Assembly: GCA_012799645.1 (NCBI GenBank)
Contig: JAAZKV010000009.1
Location: forward strand, 1 to 47,458
Length of the DNA: 47,458 nucleotides
From: Candidatus Iainarchaeum sp.
GTDB taxonomy: Archaea; Iainarchaeota; Iainarchaeia; Iainarchaeales; JAAZKV01
Direction of reading: 5' to 3'
The position numbers and the translations under genes were made by a program. Within the stretch, counting starts at the first letter, position 1. Each line of letters opens with the position of its first letter. Positions 1 through 8,801 of this stretch are shown piece by piece. The notes below the pieces were generated by a model that was given only the letters and a program-made list of their open reading frames with translations, did not search any database and had not been told where the DNA came from.

Positions 1-466
1 CTCTATAAACCCATAATGCATAATCAGTATTTTTTTGCATTTTTTCAGCACAATTTGAAATGCCATAATTGCTAAATGTTTCTCCATCCTTAGTATAACA
101 ACAAGGGTCAGTATCTTTCCATACCTCTTTTGTTCTACAAATATCCACTTGATATTTATTTACAGTTTTTCCTTCATTCACTATTTCAAATATTGATTTT
201 ACTGCTTGTTGGAAGGTGCAGTTTGTGTATTCTAAGTTAATTGTTTGGAAACCTGTGTTTTCACCACCAGTGTCTTTTTCAATTGTTATTTTTGTCGCGT
301 TTGCTTTTAGTAAATCGTTTTTTGCTTGATCTACTGGTTCATCTGTTATGTTTTCTTTTCCTGATTGTAGTATTCCTGTTAGTGCTACGATTACTACTGC
401 TACTACTAGTATTGCTGCTCCGATTATTAGTAAGTACTCTATTGCTCCTTGTCCTTTGTTTTTCAT
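1..466 (-). CDS. Class III signal peptide pilin-like protein (3' end truncated by window edge)
   Basis: Reverse-strand frame from ATG at 466: MKNKGQGAIEYLLIIGAAILVVAVVIVALTGILQSGKENITDEPVDQAKNDLLKANATKITIEKD..., open to the window edge. KGQGAIEYLL is a typical archaeal class III (DUF361-type) signal. Confidence 0.88.
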   Translation of the reverse strand, partial: MKNKGQGAIEYLLIIGAAILVVAVVIVALTGILQSGKENITDEPVDQAKNDLLKANATKITIEKDTGGENTGFQTINLEYTNCTFQQAVKSIFEIVNEGKTVNKYQVDICRTKEVWKDTDPCCYTKDGETFSNYGISNCAEKMQKNTDYALWVYR

Positions 467-498
467 TTTTTTCACATTATTTTATAGTTTTTTAGAGT

Positions 499-807
499 TT
501 ATATATTTTGCTTTTTGTTCCCAAATTTTTTTTCATATCCACAATTTTTGCATTTCACTATGGTGAAGGGGGTTTCTTTTTTTGTTTCAATATTTGTGGT
601 TAAGCATTTTTTGCAGTAGGTTGTTTTGAGTTCTTTTGGGATACTCACTTCGCATTTTTTACTAATTTTTGTGGCAAGAGTCAGGTATCTTTTTTTTAGT
701 TTTTGGTTTGTTGTTTTTGTTGTTTCTTCAAATAGTTTATGGATTCTCTCAATAGCTATTTTTTGGTAGGGTTTTTGTTTTTTTTCAAAAGTTTTTTCTT
801 TCTTCAT
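499..807 (-). CDS. rnp4: Ribonuclease P protein component 4 (Rpp21/Rpr2 family)
   Basis: RYLTLATKISKKCEVSIPKELKTTYCKKCL...VKCKNCGYEKKF: Rpp21-like helix plus zinc ribbon CxxC...CxxC. Confidence 0.85.
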   Translation of the reverse strand: MKKEKTFEKKQKPYQKIAIERIHKLFEETTKTTNQKLKKRYLTLATKISKKCEVSIPKELKTTYCKKCLTTNIETKKETPFTIVKCKNCGYEKKFGNKKQNI

Positions 808-868
808 AAGGATTTATAGAGTTGGATCTTTAATTAAAATTAGTGGTTTGTAGAATATTTGTTTTGAG

Positions 869-940
869 TGCGCCCGCGGGGATTTGAACCCCGACCAAGA
901 GCTTGGAAGGCTCTGATGCTAACCATTACACTACGAACGC
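869..940 (-). tRNA. tRNA-Gly(TCC)
   Basis: Reverse complement gcgttcgta gtgtaatggttagcat cagagccttccaagctct tggtc ggggttcaaatcccc gcgggcgc; anticodon loop CTTCCAA. Confidence 0.93.
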
Positions 941-1120
941 TTTCAAGTTTGACTTGTTTTGTTGTTTTACTAAATATTTGTCCCTTAATTGCTTTTTTAA
1001 ATCTTATTATTTGTCTTTTTTTGGTTTTTTTTTGTTCGCAATTTTTTTGGGTGGGGTTTTATTAAGTAGTTTTGTTCTTTATTTTGTTGGAAATATTTTT
1101 TTTTGTTTTTTTGGTGGTGA

Positions 1121-1762
1121 GTGGTTTTGAGTAATGGTTGTTTTATTGTTGTTGATGGGTTGCCTGGTTGTGGTAAGGGAACTATGATTAAGAGGGTTTT
1201 TGAGTATGTTTTTGGGAAGAGTAAAAAGTATGACAATATTTTGATTACTGATGAACCCACTAATGGTCCGTATGGGTTAAAGATTAGAGAGTTGTTTTCT
1301 AAACAAAAATCTTCTAATGATTTTGCTAGTGAATTATTTTTAGCATTTGTTGAGGATAGGAGGTGGCATATTGAGAATGTGATTAAACCTTGTCTTGAAA
1401 AAAATTTTGTTATTTTGTGTGATAGGTATAAGTATTCAAGTATTGTGTATCAATCCCTTCAAGGAAACGATTTTGACGAAGTGTTTGCGGCGCATAAAGA
1501 TTTTTTAGCCCCTGATTTAGCACTCATAATGGATGTTGATCCACTAGTTGCTTATAATAGAATAAATAAAGCAAAGGAAGAGAAAAGAAAAGAACAAAAA
1601 GATGGGTTTAGGGAACTTGATTTTATCACAAATTTAAGAAAGGGTTTTTTAGCTCTCCCTCAACAATTACCTAACGAAAATATTCAAATAATTGATGCTA
1701 ACAAAAGCGTTGATGAAGTGTTTGAACAAATCAAACCATTAGTTGATAAAGTTCTTTTTTAA
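1121..1762 (+). CDS. tmk: Thymidylate kinase
   Basis: P-loop DGLPGCGKGT, DEPT..GPYG, DRYKYSSIVYQ motifs of dTMP kinase. Confidence 0.88.
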   Translation: MVLSNGCFIVVDGLPGCGKGTMIKRVFEYVFGKSKKYDNILITDEPTNGPYGLKIRELFSKQKSSNDFASELFLAFVEDRRWHIENVIKPCLEKNFVILCDRYKYSSIVYQSLQGNDFDEVFAAHKDFLAPDLALIMDVDPLVAYNRINKAKEEKRKEQKDGFRELDFITNLRKGFLALPQQLPNENIQIIDANKSVDEVFEQIKPLVDKVLF

Positions 1763-2048
1763 AAAAAATTTCTAAAAAAATTTTTAAAAAAAAGGTTTGA
1801 GAAAAATTTCTAAAAAATTTTTTTAAAAAAAGTTTTAAAGAAATTAAAAAAAGAAAATTTTTCTAGTTTTTTAATTCATTTTTTTCTCTTTTTTTTTAGT
1901 GAATTTTTTAATTATTTTTTTTTGTTATTTATTTTCTTATTTTTATTTCTTGTTTTTGTGTTTTTTTTGTCTTATTTTTATTTCTTGTTTTTGTGTTTTT
2001 TGTTTTTTTTTTCTTAATTTAATTTCTTTTTCACAATTTTTTTTTGTT

Positions 2049-2282
2049 TTATCTTGTTCCGAAACTTCCTGTCATTATTGATCCTACTGAGATTATTGCT
2101 GCTGCGAGCACTGCCCAGTTTGGATCTGGTGCTATTCCGAACACTAGGTTGCTTGACATGCTTACTATGAATAGGGTTGCTGTAAAAAACACTGTTGCGA
2201 TTATTATTACAATTATTGATGTTAGTACTGTTCCTAACATAAACCCTCCGATAATATCTTTAACTATTCCCATCTTTATCAC
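2049..2282 (-). CDS. Small hypothetical membrane protein
   Basis: 77 aa with two hydrophobic segments; placed between tmk and a tRNA; no recognised family. Confidence 0.5.
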   Translation of the reverse strand: MIKMGIVKDIIGGFMLGTVLTSIIVIIIATVFFTATLFIVSMSSNLVFGIAPDPNWAVLAAAIISVGSIMTGSFGTR

Positions 2283-2296
2283 TCCGTTTTGTTTAG

Positions 2297-2399
2297 TGCG
2301 ACCGCCGGGAATTGAACCCGGGCCTCATCCTTGTTGCTTTTTTTTACAATTTGTGGAGTTATTGGCAAGGACGAATCATAACCACTAGACAACGATCGC
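2297..2399 (-). tRNA. tRNA-Gly(GCC) with 31-nt intron at position 37/38
   Basis: Reverse complement gcgatcgttgtctagtggttatgattcgtccttgcca[ataactccacaaattgtaaaaaaaagcaaca]aggatgaggcccgggttcaattcccggcggtcgc; stem CGTCC/GGATG, loop TTGCCA|A, TTGC/GCAA pairing consistent with bulge-helix-bulge. Confidence 0.88.
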
Positions 2400-2454
2400 T
2401 TTTCCTCTTTTTTTTGTTTTTTATAAGTATTAGTTTTTTTGGTTTTGTTTAAAA

Positions 2455-4188
2455 TTATATGTATTGTTTTTTTGTTAAAAGTATTCCTATTATTATTATC
2501 GCAATTGCTGGGAGTATTGCGAATAGGATTAGTATTGGTGAGTTGGTGAGGGTTTCAAGTAGGTTTTGTGGGGTGTCTTTTGTTGGTTCTATTTTTTGTA
2601 TTACTGTGGTTTCTTTTTGTTCTTCTTTTATACTTATTTTTTGCATTGTTGGGTAGAATGTTTGTTCTATTTTTTGGTTTTTTGTTTCAACAAGGATTTG
2701 CACTTTTGAATTATTGTTATCAATGGTTTTTCTAAAATTTTGTTTAGCGAATGGCGCTATTTCTTCGCTCCAATAATAATTTTTGTTATTGTTGTTTGCA
2801 TTGATATCAATTGTTCCTTTGTTGTTGTTATAGTTTGTTGCGGTGATGTCGATTAGTATTTCTTTTTGTGTTGTGATTGGGGTTATGTCATTTATGATTA
2901 TTGTTCCTTCGTGTATTTTGTCCCCTTTTTTTATTGTTATTTCTTGAATTATTGGTGCTGATAGGGTGTTGAAGGTTAGTTTTCCTTTTGCTATTTCGTT
3001 TGATTGTAATTCAATTGTTGGGTATAGTTTGAATGTCACTTCTTTTTTTTCGTAGGGTTTTAAGAGTATTGATTTGTTTTTTTCTTGCATTAGTATTTCT
3101 TTATAATTTTCTTTGAGGTTTAGGGGGGTGTTTATTGTTTTGTTTGTTTTGTTTGTTATTTCTAATTTTAGTTCATTCCATTGGTTTGTTTTTAGTTCAG
3201 TGTTTTTTATTTTTATTTCCACTTCTTCAAAGTATTTTTTTTCCAAGATTTCTACTTTTGGAAGTATTTGTGTTTGAAGTGTTATGTTTGTGGTGGTGGG
3301 GCGGGTTGCTTTTGCTAGTGATTGGGTAATGTCTTTGAATGCTCCTATTTTTATGTGGGTTGCGTCAACAAATCCGCTTTCTCTGAATGTTGGGTCGTTT
3401 GGTATCCACCCTATTTTTGGGTGGTATGTTTCTATCCACGCGTGGTTTCCCCATTCTTTTCCATCAAATGTTATTCCTATAATTATTTTTGTTGGTATGT
3501 TGTTTGCTCGGAGCATTGCGGTTGCGAGGTTAGCGAATTCATCACACACTCCTTTTTTTTCTAAGAGTGTTTCTATTGAGGATTTTTGTAGTAAATAGTA
3601 TGTTTTGAATTCATCCCCTTTTGCGTATTCCACATAATCATTTACCCAGGTTATTGTTTTGTTTATTGATTCTAAAAAACTTTTTTGAGTTAGTTTGTTT
3701 TTTGCAAGGGTTGTTATTTCCAAACTATTGCTTTCTATTTTTTCAGAGTTTGTAGTAAAATTAGCTATTTTTTCTTCAAAGTTTTTGATTTCATAATCCT
3801 CTATTTCTTGTATTTCTGTTTTTGTTTCAATTATTGCTTTTATTTCATAAACAAATTTTCCATTTTCTGTGATTATAAAATTAACATATTTGTTATCAAA
3901 TTCATCATAACTATAAGTTGGTTTTATTTTTTTGTCATTTATTGTTAGTTCTTCTTGTATTTCAACAATTTTTTGGTTAGGGTTATTTTGAAAGGTTAGT
4001 ATTTGGAGTTTTACCTCTTCCCCTTCTTTCAACTCATTTATTTTTCCATTTCCTCCCATAATTACTTGGGCAGTCATTTCTGATATTGTTGTTGGGTGTA
4101 TTTCTTCACTAATTGTTTCTGCGTGTATTGTAGTTATTAATAAATTAAGAATTATTAATGCTCCAAATAGTTTGTACAAAGGTTTCAT
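2455..4188 (-). CDS. Secreted/membrane transglutaminase-like protein
   Basis: Signal peptide, GVCDEFANLATAMLRANNIPTKIIIG...NHAWIETYHPKIGWIPNDPT (Cys/His/Asp triad), C-terminal TM helix. Confidence 0.85.
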   Translation of the reverse strand: MKPLYKLFGALIILNLLITTIHAETISEEIHPTTISEMTAQVIMGGNGKINELKEGEEVKLQILTFQNNPNQKIVEIQEELTINDKKIKPTYSYDEFDNKYVNFIITENGKFVYEIKAIIETKTEIQEIEDYEIKNFEEKIANFTTNSEKIESNSLEITTLAKNKLTQKSFLESINKTITWVNDYVEYAKGDEFKTYYLLQKSSIETLLEKKGVCDEFANLATAMLRANNIPTKIIIGITFDGKEWGNHAWIETYHPKIGWIPNDPTFRESGFVDATHIKIGAFKDITQSLAKATRPTTTNITLQTQILPKVEILEKKYFEEVEIKIKNTELKTNQWNELKLEITNKTNKTINTPLNLKENYKEILMQEKNKSILLKPYEKKEVTFKLYPTIELQSNEIAKGKLTFNTLSAPIIQEITIKKGDKIHEGTIIINDITPITTQKEILIDITATNYNNNKGTIDINANNNNKNYYWSEEIAPFAKQNFRKTIDNNNSKVQILVETKNQKIEQTFYPTMQKISIKEEQKETTVIQKIEPTKDTPQNLLETLTNSPILILFAILPAIAIIIIGILLTKKQYI

Positions 4189-4376
4189 AATTAATTGAAA
4201 TGTTTTAAGTGTATTTAAATTTAGTGTATTTAATTGTTCATTAATTGTGAATTTAATTTAGTGTTTTAGTGTATTAATTTTTTAAATTCAATTTTAAAAA
4301 TTAGTGTTATTGTTTGTATTGTGTATTTTTATTTGTGCTAAATTTTGTTTTTATTTTTCTATGTTTTTTTGTTTAG

Positions 4377-4449
4377 TGGGCCCGGTCGGATTTGAACCGA
4401 CGACTCTCACCTTGTAAGGGTGATGTCATAGCCGCTAGACCACGAGCCC
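4377..4449 (-). tRNA. tRNA-Val(TAC)
   Basis: Reverse complement gggctcgtggtctagcggctatgacatcacccttacaaggtgagagtcgtcggttcaaatccgaccgggccc; anticodon loop CTTACAA. Confidence 0.94.
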
Positions 4450-4694
4450 TTTTATAAAATAAAAGGTGGGGGAGTGTTTTTTTAAACCTTAACTTTTCTT
4501 CACTTTTAATTTTTTCTAGATTTTTTTTCTCTTTTATTGTTTTTTGTTCATTAAACCCCATAGATTAATTCATTCAATCTTATTATTGTAGGTTTTTGTG
4601 CATTTCTGTAAAATAATAGTAATATTTACGATTTTGGAGAGCAGTGGCATGAAACTCAGTAAATGCTTTTAAATAGTTTAACTTAATCTTATTT

Positions 4695-5690
4695 ATGACT
4701 AAACTAAATTGTGTTGATTTATTTGCTGGGGCGGGGGGGTTATCGGAAGGATTTAAACAAGCTGGATTCAATACTATTGCTGCTAATGAAATCGAAAACG
4801 ACTTTTCTAAAACATTTAAATTAAATCATCCTGAAGCAAAAGTTTTTACTGAAGACATTAGGAATATTAGTGTCAAAGATTTTCAAAAACAATGTGGAAT
4901 AAATGGGATAGAAGTTGATGTGTTAATTGGGGGTCCTCCTTGTCAAGGATTTTCAATGGCAGGGAGAAGAGACCCTAAAGATCCAAGAAATTCATTATTT
5001 ATGGAATATATCCGTTTTGTAAAAGAACTAAAACCAAAATATTTTGTAATGGAAAACGTCCCAGGTATTTTAACAATGAAGAATTCAAAAGGAAAGTTAG
5101 TTCATGAAATAATTGAAAGTGAATTTAGAAAAATTGGTTATCAAGTTAAACATAAAAAATTGTTATCGGCAGATTATGGCGTCCCACAAAAAAGAAGAAG
5201 AGTTGTATTTATTGGGACAAGAACAAAAAAACCGATTAGTTTTCCAAAACAAACCCACACAGAAAAACCCGAATTAAAGATTAATGGATTTCAAACTCAA
5301 TCTTGGTTGGGTGTTGAAACTATTTTATTAGATAAAACTGATGTTCCCGAAAGTTATTTTCATTCTAAAAAAATGATTAATGGATTTAAAAAAAGAAAAG
5401 AAATGAATAAGAAAAAAGGAAATGGTTTTGGTTGGCAAATACTTGATCCAAAAAAACCTTCTTATACTATTTCTGCAAGATATTGGAAAGATGGATCTGA
5501 TGCACTTGTAAAATATACAGAAACTCAAATTAGAATGCTTACTGAAAAAGAAGTTGCAAGAATACAAACCTTTCCTGACGATTATCAATTTTATGGTTCT
5601 AAACGAAGTGTTTATACTCAAATAGGTAATGCAGTTCCAGTTTTAATGGCAAAAGCAATAGCTGAAGAAATAAAAAAATATTTAGTTTGA
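4695..5690 (+). CDS. DNA (cytosine-5)-methyltransferase
   Basis: DLFAGAGGLSEGF (motif I), GGPPCQGFS (IV), MENVPG (VI), QKRRRVVFIG (VIII), IGNAVPVLMAKAIAEEI (X). TATA-like tttaaata about 24 bp upstream of ATG. Confidence 0.95.
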   Translation: MTKLNCVDLFAGAGGLSEGFKQAGFNTIAANEIENDFSKTFKLNHPEAKVFTEDIRNISVKDFQKQCGINGIEVDVLIGGPPCQGFSMAGRRDPKDPRNSLFMEYIRFVKELKPKYFVMENVPGILTMKNSKGKLVHEIIESEFRKIGYQVKHKKLLSADYGVPQKRRRVVFIGTRTKKPISFPKQTHTEKPELKINGFQTQSWLGVETILLDKTDVPESYFHSKKMINGFKKRKEMNKKKGNGFGWQILDPKKPSYTISARYWKDGSDALVKYTETQIRMLTEKEVARIQTFPDDYQFYGSKRSVYTQIGNAVPVLMAKAIAEEIKKYLV

Positions 5691-6659
5691 TTTAATTATT
5701 TTATCAAAAGTTTTTTTGTTAAATTTAGTGGTTGGATAAACTCCATCAATTTTTTGTAAATCTTTATTATTTTTATAAATCTCGGGCGCAATAAATAATT
5801 TAACTCCAAAATGGACTATTGTTTTTGCTTTGTTAATAGTTAAATCAGTTCCAAGAGTTATTGCAATCATATAATCCGTTTCAGTATTTTCAGCAAGATT
5901 AACGTATTGTTTGTATCTTTCTCTTAAAGTTCTTTTTGCAGAGATTCCTATTAATTTATTTTTATATTTAAAAATAAAATCATGTTCCACACTTCCTACT
6001 TCTGAATGGCCATATTCAGTTATGTTGGATTTATGGATGCCGATTTCAATTAATTTGTCATATATCCTATCTTCATAACTTGATCCCGCATTAGAAGTAA
6101 TTCCTTGGTTTATGCTTTCAAGAATAATTGGCATAAAACAAGACTCTAAATCAATTTTTGGAAACTTTTTAATTAATTTATATAAGTTAAGTTGTTCTTC
6201 TTTTGATAAGGATACAATTTTTTTTGATTCTTTGTTATTTAATAAATCTTTTATGATTTCTTTTGAATATATGCAAGAAGTCACTCTTGCATCAAAAGCA
6301 GTCAAACTTGATTCATTATCATACTTGAGAGATAATTTATCATAATTAATAACTTTGGAATTCATAGTTTTTTTTACTTTATTTATAATATCTTCTTTTA
6401 TTTTAATTAAATAAATTGCCATAATAAATAAATCAGAGTCAGAATTTGTTTTCCATAAATTAACAATTCGAGTGTATTCTGCAATTTTCTCCGATTTCTT
6501 TGATGTATTTAGTTTATTCTCTAATAGTCGAATAAAATTAGTCTTTTTATTTTTTAAGTTTCCTTTTGACAAGACTTCAATAATATCGTTGTTTAATCGG
6601 GCTATGTTAAAATCAGAACCAAAAATCCTTTTCATGTAAAGATAAAAAGTTACATTCAA
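5682..6659 (-). CDS. Putative type II restriction endonuclease (PD-(D/E)XK-like)
   Basis: Overlaps the 3' end of the 5mC methyltransferase tail-to-tail; EDRIYDKL...VEHDFIFKYKNKLIGISAKRTLRERYKQY resembles an SxK...RER catalytic/recognition block of EcoRII/NgoMIV-type REases. Confidence 0.72.
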   Translation of the reverse strand: MNVTFYLYMKRIFGSDFNIARLNNDIIEVLSKGNLKNKKTNFIRLLENKLNTSKKSEKIAEYTRIVNLWKTNSDSDLFIMAIYLIKIKEDIINKVKKTMNSKVINYDKLSLKYDNESSLTAFDARVTSCIYSKEIIKDLLNNKESKKIVSLSKEEQLNLYKLIKKFPKIDLESCFMPIILESINQGITSNAGSSYEDRIYDKLIEIGIHKSNITEYGHSEVGSVEHDFIFKYKNKLIGISAKRTLRERYKQYVNLAENTETDYMIAITLGTDLTINKAKTIVHFGVKLFIAPEIYKNNKDLQKIDGVYPTTKFNKKTFDKIIKSN

Positions 6660-6810
6660 ATCCGGACTTTTCTATTTATCATATACATATTGTAATTACT
6701 AAAGTATATTAATATACAGAAAGGTCAAAATACCAATTAATCTACAAAGTTTGTTCATTAAAAAGGTTTATATATGAGTTTTTTGTTTTTGTATTAAAGA
6801 AGGTGGTTAG

Positions 6811-7275
6811 TTGAGTAGATCTTTTTTATTCAAAATTGGTGACTCTAATGTTGGGTTGTCTAAATTGATTGGCGGGTTTTTAATTGTCATTGCTGTTTTG
6901 ATGTTAGTAAAATCAGGGGCTGTGATGTTTGATTCTTGGCAATCAGTTAGGGATTTTGATGAGTGTATTATTAATGCGTATAATTCAGCGGATTCTCTCG
7001 CAGTTGATAATGGGATTAGTAGTTTGATTTATTCAGTGAGGGCGCAGGAGTGTAAGAATTCTTTGTACCAAATCACTGGTGCTCAAGTTCCTGGCGGAGT
7101 GTTTGCTTTAACTACTCGTCAAGCGTGGACTGCTGTTTTAGGCCCTGTTGTTCAATTTTTTGTTTGGGCAGTAGTGTTTTTGTTCGCGCTTTTCGTGTTC
7201 AAGAACGATTCAGTGATTGTTCCTATTGCACAAGTAGAGTTGCCAGCTAGAAAGTTTGGTAAGAAGAAAAAATAG
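6811..7275 (+). CDS. Hypothetical membrane protein (two TM segments)
   Basis: 154 aa; TTG start preceded by SD-like AAGGTGG; TATA-like tttatata upstream; terminator-like hairpin after stop. Confidence 0.65.
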   Translation: MSRSFLFKIGDSNVGLSKLIGGFLIVIAVLMLVKSGAVMFDSWQSVRDFDECIINAYNSADSLAVDNGISSLIYSVRAQECKNSLYQITGAQVPGGVFALTTRQAWTAVLGPVVQFFVWAVVFLFALFVFKNDSVIVPIAQVELPARKFGKKKK

Positions 7276-7291
7276 TTTTTAAAAAAAGTTT

Positions 7292-7312
7292 TGAAGGGGG
7301 TTGTCCCCTTCA
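7292..7312 (+). terminator. Intrinsic-terminator-like hairpin followed by T-runs
   Basis: TGAAGGGG-gttgt-CCCCTTCA then atttctaatttttttgtttttttt, between convergent genes. Confidence 0.6.
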
Positions 7313-7333
7313 TTTCTAATTTTTTTGTTTTTT

Positions 7334-8713
7334 TTATTCCATTGTGTAGGTTGCTACTTTTTCGTTTGGAGTAATGTTTCCTTTTCTTACTCCGATTAGG
7401 TTTTTGATTCCTTTTTTTTCAGCAGCTTCCACTAATCTGTTTGTTATTATTCCGTCAAAGATGATGGTAGTTATTTTTTTCTTTGATTTTTCTATTGATC
7501 CTAGTAGGTCTTTTACATCCACATCTTTTATTTTCTTTTTCTTACTATCCAACAATCTTGCTTTTGATTTTCCTTTCATTTTTGAAAAACTTTTTACTAG
7601 TTTTTCAAATTCTTTTGGTAGTTCTATTTTTTGTTCAGGTACTTTTATTGGTGTTTGTGCTGTTATTGTTGGTGCTTTGTTGAATGTTTGTCCGAATGGT
7701 TGTCTGTATGTGTTTCCAAAAGGGGTTCGTCCGTATGTTTTTTGTCCGTATGTTCCTCTTTGTCCAAAATTGTTTTGTTGTAAGAATGGTGTTTGTCCGT
7801 ATCTTGTGTTTGGTTGTCTGTATCCTCCGTATCTTGTGTTTGGTCTTTGGAAGTTTCTTCCGTATTGGATTTGTGTGTGTGCTTGTGTGTATGTTGTTTT
7901 TGTTCCTTGTGCATATTTTTGTCTTTTCTTTAGTGCTTGTAGTATTTCTTTTTGTGTTAGTTCTTCTACTTCTTTTCCATCAGGTGCTTTTGCTATGTAA
8001 TCTATTTTTGTCATTGATCCTAGTTTTGCTATGTTTAGTTCTCCTCCTCTGTCTCCATCAGCGAGCACGGTTACTGTTTTTTCGTGGCATAGTTTTACTA
8101 GTGCTGGTGTTATGTTTGCTCCGTTCATTGCGATAGCATTTTTTATTCCGTATCCTAGTAGTTTTAGAACATCAGCTCTTCCTTCTACTACAATTATTTC
8201 TTTGTTTGTAGCCACTTCTGGTCCTGCTGCTAGTCCTTCGTAGGTAGTGATTTCATCAGCTCTTGCGTGTTCTTTCACTCCTTGCGCCATTTCGTCACTT
8301 TCTACTCCTTCAAATTTTTGCATATTTTTTAGTAGTTCTTTTGCTCTTTCTGTTATTGTTTCTCTTTTTTCTTTTCTTGTATCAGTTATTTTTAGTACTC
8401 TTACTTTTGCTTCAAATGGTCCTACTTTTTCCACGGTTTCCATTGTTGCTGCTAGTATACTTGTTTTTACTTGGTCTAGAGAACTTGGGATTATTATTTG
8501 TCCACTTGTTGTTCCTTTTCCTTTGTTTATTGTTACTTCTATTCTTCCTATTTTTCCGTTTTGTTGTAGTTCTTTTAGATCCATATCTTGTCCTAGTAAT
8601 CCTTCGCTTTGTCCAAAGATTGCTCCTACAAGATCAGGTTTTTCTACTACTCCTTGTACTTCGTAATTTGCTAATATTTCGTACTTTATTGTGCTAATAT
8701 ATGTTTTAGCCAT
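7334..8713 (-). CDS. dnaG: Archaeal DnaG-type primase (Toprim) with Q/N/G/Y-rich insert
   Basis: MAKTYISTIKYEILANYEVQGVVEKPDLVGAIFGQSEGLLG start; Toprim IIVVEGRADVLKLLGYGIKNAIAMNGAN...TVLADGDRGGEL. Confidence 0.94.
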   Translation of the reverse strand: MAKTYISTIKYEILANYEVQGVVEKPDLVGAIFGQSEGLLGQDMDLKELQQNGKIGRIEVTINKGKGTTSGQIIIPSSLDQVKTSILAATMETVEKVGPFEAKVRVLKITDTRKEKRETITERAKELLKNMQKFEGVESDEMAQGVKEHARADEITTYEGLAAGPEVATNKEIIVVEGRADVLKLLGYGIKNAIAMNGANITPALVKLCHEKTVTVLADGDRGGELNIAKLGSMTKIDYIAKAPDGKEVEELTQKEILQALKKRQKYAQGTKTTYTQAHTQIQYGRNFQRPNTRYGGYRQPNTRYGQTPFLQQNNFGQRGTYGQKTYGRTPFGNTYRQPFGQTFNKAPTITAQTPIKVPEQKIELPKEFEKLVKSFSKMKGKSKARLLDSKKKKIKDVDVKDLLGSIEKSKKKITTIIFDGIITNRLVEAAEKKGIKNLIGVRKGNITPNEKVATYTME

Positions 8714-8801
8714 GTTTTCACTTCTCCTTTTTTTTTGTGAATTTTTTTTTATTTTTTTAATTATTGTTTTTTTTAAAGTGTTTTTTTTAGAATTAGGTTT
8801 G

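Noticed and set aside
241-495. + strand ORFs at 241-495 and 348-566
   Set aside because: Antisense shadow of the class III pilin on the minus strand; hydrophobic L/V/F composition is typical of reverse-complement reading.
7374-8697. Many + strand ORFs (7374-8000, 7684-8136, 8247-8666, 8263-8697)
   Set aside because: All overlap dnaG on the opposite strand; low-complexity antisense translations without family motifs.
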